Of a stretch of 9,434 nt of DNA, positions 1 to 5,731 are shown one piece after another. The notes under the pieces were generated by a model. That model saw only the letters and a program-made list of their open reading frames with translations, was not told the DNA's origin and ran no database searches. The first letter of the stretch is position 1; each line of letters starts with the position of its first letter. Made by a program: the position numbers and the translations under genes. The stretch spans positions 1 through 9,434 of the forward strand of contig CAMAWK010000085.1 of assembly GCA_945861915.1 (NCBI GenBank), given 5' to 3'. The DNA is from Flavobacterium psychrophilum (lineage in GTDB: Bacteria; Bacteroidota; Bacteroidia; Flavobacteriales; Flavobacteriaceae).

Positions 1-25
1 AAAGATTTCATAAAAGCACTTTGTG

Positions 26-77
26 TATTGGCGTTTTTTTTATCAACAATCCACAAAAAAATGGTCTATCGCCAATA
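26..77. repeat. 8-bp inverted repeat upstream of umuC
   Basis: TATTGGCG (26-33) is repeated as its exact reverse complement CGCCAATA (70-77), with 36 bp between the arms. The right arm lies about 20 bp upstream of the putative umuC -7 box, so it could be one half of an operator for damage-inducible control. That is inference; I know of no established SOS box for this lineage to compare it with. An 8-bp pair in 108 bp can also arise by chance. Confidence 0.3.
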
Positions 78-96
78 GCCATGAGTTCCTATTGAG

Positions 97-104
97 TAAT
101 TTTG
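97..104 (+). promoter_or_regulatory. putative -7 promoter box of umuCD
   Basis: TAATTTTG matches the Bacteroidota -7 consensus TAnnTTTG at every fixed position. It ends only 4 nt before the umuC ATG, so transcription would begin at or very near the start codon and the mRNA would be leaderless or nearly so. I see no good -33 TTTG element at the usual distance, which could mean a weak or activator-dependent promoter. The rest of 1-108 holds a T8 run (34-41) and the inverted repeat at 26-77, and no gene. Confidence 0.45.
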
Positions 105-108
105 TGAA

Positions 109-1383
109 ATGTATGCTTTAGTCGATTGTAATAATTTTTATGCTTCTTGCGAACGTGTTTTTCAGCCGAAATTCAACGGAAAACCCGTTGCGATTTTATC
201 TAATAATGACGGTTGCGTTATTTCACGAAGCAACGAAGCCAAGATTTTAGGAATACCCATGGGAGCACCTGCTTTTCAAATTAAACAATTGATTAAGGAT
301 CATAATGTGGCCGTTTTTTCTTCTAATTATGCGCTGTATGGCGATTTAAGTAATCGCGTGATGGCGATTTTAGGTCAGTTTACACCCAATATAGAAATTT
401 ACAGTATCGACGAAGCTTTCTTAAATTTTGATGGTTTATCGGTTTTAGACTATCACAATTATGGATTGCAGATGAAAAATCGAGTGCAAAAATGGGTCGG
501 AATTCCTGTTTGTGTTGGCTTTGCCGAAACCAAAGCATTGTCTAAAGTAGCGAATAAAATTGCCAAAAAATTTCAAGATAGAACCCAAGGTGTTTATGTT
601 ATTGACAGTGAAGAAAAGCGCATAAAAGCCCTAAAGTGGACAAAAATTGAGGATGTTTGGGGAATTGGCTATCGATTGACTAAAAAGGCAAAATTGCGAA
701 ATATCAACACAGCTTTCGACTTTGTTCAGCCCCAGCACGAAATTTGGATCAAGAAAGAAATGGGTGTTGTAGGCATGCGCCTTAAATATGAATTAGAAGG
801 TAAATCGGTCTTAGATTTGGAACCCATTCCAAACCAAAAAAAAAGCATTGCAGTTACTCGGAGTTTTCCAAAACAGATTTCCGATTTTGATTTACTGCGC
901 GAACGAGTAGCCACTTTTGCGTCGGTTTGTGCCGAAAAATTGCGAAACCAAAAATCATGTTGTCATACCATAATTGTGATGTTGGTTGTCGATAAACATA
1001 GCATTGCAACATCGAAGTATTATTTTAATAGTGCTGTTACCCTGCCGTTTGCCACCAATTCAACGTTGACCATTTCGAATGCTGCCATTGCTATATTGAA
1101 AAAATTGCTTCAGAGAAATGAACACTTAAAATTTAAAAAAGCAGGGGTAATCGTCACAGAATTTATAGATGAAAATAAAAAACAATTTCAGTTGTTTGAC
1201 GAAGAAAATCCCAAACATCTGGCATTGATGCAGGTTATAGACAAAATAAATAGCAAAAATGGCAACAAAAAAATCAAATTAGCCACCCAAGATTTAACTC
1301 GAACCTGGAACATGAACCAAAAGCATCTTTCACCTCGATTCACTACTAATTTTAACGATATTCTTGAAATACAATGTCAATAA
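109..1383 (+). CDS. umuC: Y-family DNA polymerase, UmuC-type catalytic subunit of polymerase V
   Basis: This is a translesion DNA polymerase that copies past lesions with low fidelity, acting with processed UmuD and, in studied systems, RecA. The 424-residue length is typical of UmuC. Visible features are the palm metal ligand Asp6 in the N-terminal VDCNNFYASCERVF stretch, the catalytic SIDEAF motif with Asp101 and Glu102, and a helix-hairpin-helix-like segment at about 180-205. The little-finger region follows at about 245-350. A beta-clamp-binding pentapeptide QFQLF lies at 359-363, equivalent to the QxxLF motif of known UmuC proteins. The C-terminal tail (about 399-421, with Trp400 and SPRFTT) matches the UmuC C-terminal domain DUF4113. 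The ATG is supported because the conserved N-terminus begins immediately after it. The stop overlaps the start of umuD by 10 bp, implying translational coupling. The gene precedes umuD here, the reverse of E. coli umuDC. Confidence 0.95.
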   Translation: MYALVDCNNFYASCERVFQPKFNGKPVAILSNNDGCVISRSNEAKILGIPMGAPAFQIKQLIKDHNVAVFSSNYALYGDLSNRVMAILGQFTPNIEIYSIDEAFLNFDGLSVLDYHNYGLQMKNRVQKWVGIPVCVGFAETKALSKVANKIAKKFQDRTQGVYVIDSEEKRIKALKWTKIEDVWGIGYRLTKKAKLRNINTAFDFVQPQHEIWIKKEMGVVGMRLKYELEGKSVLDLEPIPNQKKSIAVTRSFPKQISDFDLLRERVATFASVCAEKLRNQKSCCHTIIVMLVVDKHSIATSKYYFNSAVTLPFATNSTLTISNAAIAILKKLLQRNEHLKFKKAGVIVTEFIDENKKQFQLFDEENPKHLALMQVIDKINSKNGNKKIKLATQDLTRTWNMNQKHLSPRFTTNFNDILEIQCQ

Positions 1384-1814
1384 ATAAAGAACCCAAACTT
1401 AGTTTTTTTCGTCCTGTTTTAGATAGTGACCTTAGAATTCCTCTAGTAAAAGAGGGAGTTTCGGCTGGATTTCCTTCGCCAGCTATTGATTTTATGGAGA
1501 ATAGTATTGATTTGAATGTAGCATTATGCAAAAATCCTTTGGCTACATTTTACATCAAAGTGAAAGGCAATTCGATGATTGATGCGGGTATTAACGATAA
1601 AGATGTTTTGGTTGTAGATCGCAGCATCGAACCACAAAACAACAAAATTGCTATTTGCTTTATTGATGGTGAATTTACAGTAAAACGAATTCAAATAGAA
1701 CAAGATTGCCTCTATCTTATGCCGGAAAACAGCAATTACCAACCCATAAAAGTAACCGAAGAAAATCAATTGATTATATGGGGAATTGTAACTTATGTTA
1801 TAAAAAAGATTTAG
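1374..1814 (+). CDS. umuD: UmuD-like self-cleaving S24 peptidase, polymerase V accessory subunit
   Basis: This belongs to the LexA/UmuD S24 family and is predicted to cleave itself under RecA stimulation into an active UmuD'-like partner of UmuC. It has 146 residues, close to the usual UmuD size, and no N-terminal helix-turn-helix, so it is an accessory subunit and not a LexA repressor. The predicted cleavage site is Ala31-Gly32 in SAGFPSPA. The catalytic serine is Ser67 in KGNSMIDAGI and the general-base lysine is Lys104 in GEFTVKRI, so the dyad is intact. The start lies inside the end of umuC, which indicates coupled translation. The two genes form an operon that ends before the terminator at 1905-1951. 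Confidence 0.93.
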   Translation: MSINKEPKLSFFRPVLDSDLRIPLVKEGVSAGFPSPAIDFMENSIDLNVALCKNPLATFYIKVKGNSMIDAGINDKDVLVVDRSIEPQNNKIAICFIDGEFTVKRIQIEQDCLYLMPENSNYQPIKVTEENQLIIWGIVTYVIKKI

Positions 1815-1904
1815 AAAAGGAACTAGTTTCTGTGAAATTATTTAGGTTGTCAATTCTACTCAGCAACTTTTTTTCTCCAAATCAATCACAAAAATCCATA
1901 AAAA

Positions 1905-1951
1905 AAACCTCGCTATCCTTAATTTTAAGGATGAAAGCGAGGTTTGTTTTT
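1905..1951. terminator. bidirectional intrinsic terminator between umuD and the immunophilin gene
   Basis: An outer stem AAACCTCGCT (1905-1914) pairs with AGCGAGGTTT (1936-1945). An inner stem ATCCTTAA (1915-1922) pairs with TTAAGGAT (1925-1932). The loop is TT and there is a 3-nt bulge at 1933-1935, giving 18 bp in all. A T-rich tract (1943-1951) follows on the plus strand, and the A run at 1901-1907 gives a T tract on the minus strand. It therefore fits termination of both convergent transcripts. The remaining spacer, 1815-1904, holds no gene I can support. Confidence 0.85.
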
Positions 1952-1970
1952 AGGGAAAAAGTTTAAAAAC

Positions 1971-2903
1971 TTATTTCACATCCATTAATTCTACATCAAA
2001 AATCAAAGTAGCGTTGGGTGGAATAGCACCACCAGCACCGCGTGAACCATATCCTAAATCAGAAGGAATAACAAAACGAGCTTTGTCGCCTACTTTTAAT
2101 AAAGCGATTCCTTCGTCCCAGCCTTCAATCACTTGACCAATTCCTAATTTGAATTCGATTGGTTTTTTTCGTGGGTAAGAAGAGTCAAAAACTTTTCCGT
2201 TTTCTAGCGAACCTTCGTAATGTACCGAAACTGTTTTTCCAGCTTCAGCCTGTTTCCCCTCGCCTTTTTGGATGAATTGGTATCGCAATCCGCTTGCTGT
2301 TTTTTCGAAACCTGCTGCTAATTGTTCCATTTTAGCTTCTGATTCTGCTCTTAATTGTGCTTCTCTTTTCATACGAGCGCCTTTCAAACCAATAAATGCT
2401 TCTATAGCATTGAAATTTTCAGCTTCCTCTCCTACTCTAATAATTTCTAAAGTTTCTAATTTATCGCCTTGTTCGACAGCATCAACTACCTCTTGCCCTT
2501 CGATAACGTGTCCAAAAACAGTGTGTTTATTGTCTAACCAACTTGTTGGAACATGGGTGATGAAAAACTGAGAACCATTAGAACCTGGTCCTGAATTTGC
2601 CATCGAAAGTATTCCCGGACGATCGTGCTTCAACGAAGGATGAAATTCATCATCAAATTTATACCCCGGGTCGCCTGTTCCTGTTCCTTGAGGGCAACCG
2701 CCTTGAATCATAAAATCAGGAATTACTCTATGAAAATTTAAACCATCGTAGAATTTTGTCCCTTGTGGTTTTACTTTGTTTTCCATATTTCCTTCTGCCA
2801 AAGCTACAAAATTACCTACCGTTCCTGGCGTTAAATCATGCGTTAATTTTACTAAAACAGCTCCTTTTGAGGTGTTAAATTTAGCGTATATCCCGTTTTC
2901 CAT
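1971..2903 (-). CDS. dual-family immunophilin: cyclophilin-FKBP fusion peptidyl-prolyl isomerase
   Basis: This is a 310-residue protein with two unrelated proline cis-trans isomerase domains in one chain. The N-terminal cyclophilin domain (about 5-160) has the active-site run NFHRVIPDFMIQGG at 56-69, with Arg59, Phe64, Met65 and Gln67. It also has Phe113, Trp122 and His127, matching the CypA active and cyclosporin-site residues. A charged, probably helical linker (about 165-200) leads to the FKBP domain (about 205-310). There I see Tyr229, Phe239-Asp240, Val258-Ile259, Trp262, Tyr285 and Phe302, equivalent to the FKBP12 pocket residues. Both sites look complete. I see no signal peptide, so it is probably a cytoplasmic folding helper. 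Cyclophilin-FKBP fusions of this order are known in Bacteroidota. The gene is monocistronic, divergent from the DinB-like gene and convergent with umuCD. Confidence 0.92.
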   Translation of the reverse strand: MENGIYAKFNTSKGAVLVKLTHDLTPGTVGNFVALAEGNMENKVKPQGTKFYDGLNFHRVIPDFMIQGGCPQGTGTGDPGYKFDDEFHPSLKHDRPGILSMANSGPGSNGSQFFITHVPTSWLDNKHTVFGHVIEGQEVVDAVEQGDKLETLEIIRVGEEAENFNAIEAFIGLKGARMKREAQLRAESEAKMEQLAAGFEKTASGLRYQFIQKGEGKQAEAGKTVSVHYEGSLENGKVFDSSYPRKKPIEFKLGIGQVIEGWDEGIALLKVGDKARFVIPSDLGYGSRGAGGAIPPNATLIFDVELMDVK

Positions 2904-2928
2904 TATTTCTTGTTTTTTAATTTAGGCG

Positions 2929-2936
2929 CAAATTTA
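2929..2936 (-). promoter_or_regulatory. putative -7 promoter box of the immunophilin gene
   Basis: On the minus strand this reads TAAATTTG, a full match to the Bacteroidota -7 consensus TAnnTTTG. Initiation shortly downstream would give an A-rich leader of about 20 nt before the ATG at 2903. I see no clear -33 TTTG at the expected distance. Confidence 0.45.
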
Positions 2937-2953
2937 CTATATATTTTTATAGT
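2936..2953. repeat. AT-rich inverted repeat between two divergent promoters
   Basis: ACTATA (2936-2941) and TATAGT (2948-2953) are exact reverse complements around a 6-nt spacer. The element abuts the immunophilin -7 box and lies 18 bp before the -7 box of the divergent DinB-like gene. It could be a small operator, but in DNA this AT-rich a 6-bp pair is weak evidence. Confidence 0.25.
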
Positions 2954-2971
2954 ATGAATACCTAAAAATTG

Positions 2972-2979
2972 TATTTTTG
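2972..2979 (+). promoter_or_regulatory. putative -7 promoter box of the DinB/DUF1569-like gene
   Basis: TATTTTTG matches TAnnTTTG at all fixed positions. A start a few bases downstream would leave a leader of about 15 nt before the ATG at 3002. No convincing -33 element is visible. Confidence 0.4.
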
Positions 2980-3001
2980 AATTAAATCAAAATTGAATAT
3001 T

Positions 3002-3445
3002 ATGGATTCTATTTACAACAAAGCTGATAATGCAAAAATAATTGCTCGAATTAATTTATTGACTCCAGAAAGCAAAGCGATTTGGGGAAAAATGACTGTA
3101 GATCAAATGCTAATGCATACCAATGACGCTATTAAAGTAGCTTTTGGAGAAAAAGAATTAAAAATAAACTTCTTGATGCGATTTTTGGGTAAGATGATGA
3201 AAAATAAGGTTTTCAATTCTGAATTCAAAAAGAATAGCCCAACCGCTCCCGAATTTATGTACAAAGAAAATTTTAATTTCGAAACGGTTCAAAAGGAATT
3301 AGTAACTAATTTCAGTCGTTTTGCAATTGGGCACGAAGCTATAAAAATTATGAATCACCCTTTTTGGGGAAAAATGACTTATGAAGATTGGAATAAATTA
3401 ATGTGGAAACATGCAGATCACCATTTAAAACAATTTGGAGTCTAA
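3002..3445 (+). CDS. DinB-superfamily protein, DUF1569-like
   Basis: This is a 147-residue predicted four-helix-bundle protein of the DinB/YfiT metalloenzyme-like superfamily, probably cytoplasmic. Family-type stretches are GKMTVDQMLMHTNDA near 29-43 and the C-terminal HADHHLKQFG (137-146). His39, His137 and His141 are the likely metal triad, from the usual position of one early histidine and a C-terminal HxxxH. His119 in NHPFWG is also notable. The ATG at 3002 is preferred over the in-frame TTG at 2993, which would add three residues (MNI), because ATG gives a normal start and a sensible leader. The substrate is unknown; some relatives are thiol-dependent transferases. That would suit an organism making bacillithiol (see the partial gene at 9366), but this link is only inference. 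The stop is 1 bp from that of the convergent YceI-like gene. Confidence 0.75.
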   Translation: MDSIYNKADNAKIIARINLLTPESKAIWGKMTVDQMLMHTNDAIKVAFGEKELKINFLMRFLGKMMKNKVFNSEFKKNSPTAPEFMYKENFNFETVQKELVTNFSRFAIGHEAIKIMNHPFWGKMTYEDWNKLMWKHADHHLKQFGV

Positions 3446-3461
3446 TTTACTTAGCCTCCAA
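3435..3461. terminator. hairpin spanning both stop codons of a convergent gene pair
   Basis: TTGGAG (3435-3440) pairs with CTCCAA (3456-3461). After one mismatch (T3441/C3455), CTAA (3442-3445) pairs with TTAG (3451-3454) around the 5-nt loop TTTAC. The structure contains the TAA of the plus gene (3443-3445) and the TAA of the minus gene (3447-3449). On the minus strand it is followed by a short T-rich run (ATTGTTTT). On the plus strand the downstream sequence is only mildly T-rich. There is no other room for a terminator between the genes. Confidence 0.45.
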
Positions 3462-3992
3462 TAAGAGTTTAATAGTAATATCAATATCTTCGGCGATTTT
3501 GCTTTTTACTAAACTAGGAATTGCAATGTTAAAGTCTTTCGCTTTTACAACCAAATTACTAGCAACGCTTAGTTTCCCTCCATTTAAAATAACAGAAATT
3601 TTAGTTTTCACTTTTTTTGTTACTCTGTGAATGGTTAAATCCCCTTCTAAGTCATACTCCATTTTTTTTGCAGAAACTTTTGACACATCAAAATTGACTA
3701 TTTTTCCTTTGAAAGTAGCTTTAGGAAATTTAGAAGATTCCATGTAATTTTCATTAAAATGTTCTTCCATCAAAGGAGCTTTAAATTTAAACGCTTTTAT
3801 CAAAGCAAGAACCGCAATTTCTCCATTCGATTGATCCAAAATTGCCGAAACAGTATTGTTTTTTGCCGCTACTTCTTCAAAAGCTGGCATCGAGGCTTCA
3901 AATTTAATTTCGCCCGTACGAGTGATCATTTTTTGAGCAAATCCAAAGTTTGTCAAAACAACTACACTTACTAATGTGATTATTTTTTTCAT
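3447..3992 (-). CDS. secreted YceI-like lipocalin-fold protein
   Basis: This is a 181-residue exported protein of the YceI family, whose characterised members have a lipocalin-like barrel that binds isoprenoid-type lipids in the periplasm. A signal peptide covers residues 1-19, with likely cleavage after GFA. YceI hallmarks are the EHFNENYMESSKFPKATFKG stretch (77-96), GDLTIHRVTKKV (117-128) and the C-terminal FNIAIPSLVKSKIAEDIDI block (154-172). It is the last gene of the four-gene minus-strand cluster and starts 12 bp after the cytochrome gene. In E. coli yceI neighbours a cytochrome b561 gene, so pairing with a c-type cytochrome here fits a quinone or electron-transfer theme. The ligand is unknown. 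Confidence 0.85.
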   Translation of the reverse strand: MKKIITLVSVVVLTNFGFAQKMITRTGEIKFEASMPAFEEVAAKNNTVSAILDQSNGEIAVLALIKAFKFKAPLMEEHFNENYMESSKFPKATFKGKIVNFDVSKVSAKKMEYDLEGDLTIHRVTKKVKTKISVILNGGKLSVASNLVVKAKDFNIAIPSLVKSKIAEDIDITIKLLLEAK

Positions 3993-4004
3993 AATTATTT
4001 TTTA

Positions 4005-4364
4005 TTAATTTATAAATCCTTGATCTCTCCAAAGTTTAACCATATCAATCGAAGACTGTGGCATTCTACCTTGCTGCGGCATAATGCTTCCATCACAATC
4101 TGAAGGTTTATCGATTCGGCAAATTAAATTTCCATTTTCGATAGCATCTTTTACTTCTACATAAGTTTCTAAATTCGGATATTGGGAATCATTCGAATGA
4201 CAACTAATGCAATTCGATGCAATTAAAGGACCCACATTTTTAGTGTATGTTGGTTTTTCTGCTTTTTCCGAAATATCGTCATAGGTTTTTGATTCACAAG
4301 AATTAAAAACAAAAGCTATCATTGCCATTACTGCTATAATTGCAGTTAAAAATATTTTTTTCAT
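4005..4364 (-). CDS. small c-type cytochrome lipoprotein
   Basis: This is a 119-residue protein with one heme c attachment motif, CISCH (Cys52, Cys55, His56). The probable distal ligand is Met95 or Met101 in the SIMPQQGRMP segment. The N-terminus (MKKIFLTAII and following) is a hydrophobic signal ending at Cys23 in FNSC, consistent with a lipoprotein signal, so the protein should be tethered outside the inner membrane. Two further cysteines, Cys82 and Cys90, flank the segment before the methionine and could form a disulfide. The ATG at 4364 is preferred over a TTG one codon upstream. It lies 17 bp downstream of the beta-barrel gene and 12 bp upstream of the YceI-like gene. The likely role is a small electron carrier; the partner is unknown. 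Confidence 0.82.
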   Translation of the reverse strand: MKKIFLTAIIAVMAMIAFVFNSCESKTYDDISEKAEKPTYTKNVGPLIASNCISCHSNDSQYPNLETYVEVKDAIENGNLICRIDKPSDCDGSIMPQQGRMPQSSIDMVKLWRDQGFIN

Positions 4365-4381
4365 CAAGATAATTGTTAAAA

Positions 4382-5233
4382 TTAAAATACTCTGTATAAA
4401 TTAAATCCAAAATAAATTGGACCACCTGCCCAATCGCCATTAGGTCTTGAAAATACGGCTACATCGTTCATTGCTTGACTATTGGAGAAAACCAATTGAA
4501 ATACGTGACCGCCTGTTTCTATGTCTAAACCCACTGTAAGCGGATTTTCATAAATTGAACAATCACTTAAACGAGCGGCATATTCTAAATTGATACTCAT
4601 TCGTTTAGCAATTTTATATCGCGCACCTGAACCAATAAAAAATTCATTGTCTTTTTCTATTCCATTTTCATATAAATTTTTGTGAACATAAATAGGATTT
4701 AACTGCAAAGAAAAAGACTCAGAAAACTTTCTTGAAACTAACAATTGAGTGGTAAACGCCAAGCGATCCTGAAACTCAATACCCGGAAAAATAGCTTTTT
4801 CTAACTTACTGTTAATATCCATCGTGTTATAACCAACAATTGTTACTGGAAAACCTTCTTTTACTTGATTGGCTAATTTGTATTTGGCTGTCAGTTCATA
4901 CACTTTATCTAATGTGTGTCTGGATGCTCCAAGTGACAACCAATCGGTTGCTCCATAAATACCGCCGATTTCTGTATTAGCATCGTCTAAACCAAAAAAG
5001 TTATCAAACCCGTTGGTTAAATCACCAAAACGGTGAGAAACAATCATATACCATTCCCCTTTTGAAGTTAATTTGGTGGATTGCATATTACAAATTTGCA
5101 ATCCTTTAAAGGCTGCCATTTCAATTTCTTTATCTGCTAGTTTTTCTGCATCTAACTGATTTAACAAATCATCTTGAGCTGATACAAAACCAACTGCGAA
5201 GAGTAATAACGAAAAACATAATGTTTTTTTCAT
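4382..5233 (-). CDS. DUF5777-like outer-membrane beta-barrel protein
   Basis: This is a 283-residue protein with a signal peptide (about 1-19, VSA before Gln20). After a short acidic helix-like stretch (about 20-40) come many alternating amphipathic strands ending in an aromatic residue (FNLYRVF), as in outer-membrane barrels. The pattern, including the EWYMIVSHRFGD and GIYGATDWLSLGASR segments, resembles the DUF5777 membrane beta-barrel family of Bacteroidota, which I assign from memory. No catalytic motif is visible. It follows the OB-fold gene by 33 bp and precedes the cytochrome by 17 bp, so it is likely the outer-membrane part of the same envelope module. Its transport or anchoring role is unknown. 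Confidence 0.72.
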   Translation of the reverse strand: MKKTLCFSLLLFAVGFVSAQDDLLNQLDAEKLADKEIEMAAFKGLQICNMQSTKLTSKGEWYMIVSHRFGDLTNGFDNFFGLDDANTEIGGIYGATDWLSLGASRHTLDKVYELTAKYKLANQVKEGFPVTIVGYNTMDINSKLEKAIFPGIEFQDRLAFTTQLLVSRKFSESFSLQLNPIYVHKNLYENGIEKDNEFFIGSGARYKIAKRMSINLEYAARLSDCSIYENPLTVGLDIETGGHVFQLVFSNSQAMNDVAVFSRPNGDWAGGPIYFGFNLYRVF

Positions 5234-5266
5234 TTTTATTTAGTTTAACTTTTTTTATTAATTGAT

Positions 5267-5659
5267 TTATTGAGATTTAAGACATTGATCCATTTTTATT
5301 TCTCCCATCAAATCATCATATCCAACTAGTCTACCTTTTAATATTACCGTCTCATTTACTTTCAATGTGGCATCGTTTTCTGTTAAACTACAAACAATTC
5401 CATCATCTAAAATTACATCGTTTCCAGAAATTGAAGTTATTTTTCCCGAAATAGTAATTGCTTTATCCAAGTATTTTTTGTTAGCAGCTTCGCTATCAGC
5501 AGTAAATTCATCCATTATTGTTTTAGAAGTTATATTGAACGCTGCCTCTTCTGATGACAGATTTCTTGCTCCTCCATGTAAAACATAATTGTAACCAACA
5601 ATTGCAAATACTAGTATGGCTAAAACAGAAACGCAAATGATTATCATTTTTTTATTCAT
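5267..5659 (-). CDS. membrane-anchored OB-fold protein, tRNA_anti-like family
   Basis: This is a 130-residue protein with an N-terminal hydrophobic helix (about residues 5-25) that should anchor it in the membrane with the rest outside the cytoplasm. Residues 60-128 form a predicted five-stranded OB-fold of the tRNA_anti-like type. The pattern is KKYLDKAITISGKITSI, then VILDDGIVC, VNETVILKGRLVGY and a final strand with a cysteine. The two cysteines Cys90 and Cys126 may form a disulfide. Despite the family name there is no evidence that it binds RNA; an exported location argues against that. It is the first gene of the cluster, with a promoter-like sequence just upstream at 5698-5726. Confidence 0.75.
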   Translation of the reverse strand: MNKKMIIICVSVLAILVFAIVGYNYVLHGGARNLSSEEAAFNITSKTIMDEFTADSEAANKKYLDKAITISGKITSISGNDVILDDGIVCSLTENDATLKVNETVILKGRLVGYDDLMGEIKMDQCLKSQ

Positions 5660-5697
5660 AAGAAAATGGGTTTGTTAGAAATAGAACTTAATGTAGG

Positions 5698-5726
5698 TAA
5701 ATATAATAAATTATTTGATTTCAAAA
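5698..5726 (-). promoter_or_regulatory. putative promoter of the four-gene envelope cluster
   Basis: On the minus strand, TTTTG (5726-5722) serves as a -33 element and TATATTTA (5705-5698) as a -7 element. The latter differs from TAnnTTTG only at the last base. They are 16 nt apart, slightly short. Transcription would start about 30 nt before the OB-fold ATG. The 72-bp gap after the radical SAM gene otherwise shows no terminator, so read-through from upstream also remains possible. Confidence 0.4.
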
Positions 5727-5731
5727 TAGAA

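Noticed and set aside
1845..1875. Weak GTTG/CAAC hairpin followed by seven T residues after umuD
   Set aside because: The stem is only 4 Watson-Crick pairs plus two wobbles with a 12-13-nt loop. The 18-bp hairpin at 1905-1945 is a far better terminator.
1706..1966. An 86-codon plus-strand open frame overlapping umuD and running through the terminator
   Set aside because: It is out of frame with umuD, reads through the strong hairpin at 1905-1945, and its product has no recognisable family pattern. It is a chance frame.
5267..5659. RNA-binding or tRNA-related role for the OB-fold protein
   Set aside because: The family name suggests it, but the protein has an N-terminal membrane helix and sits among exported proteins, so no RNA role can be supported.
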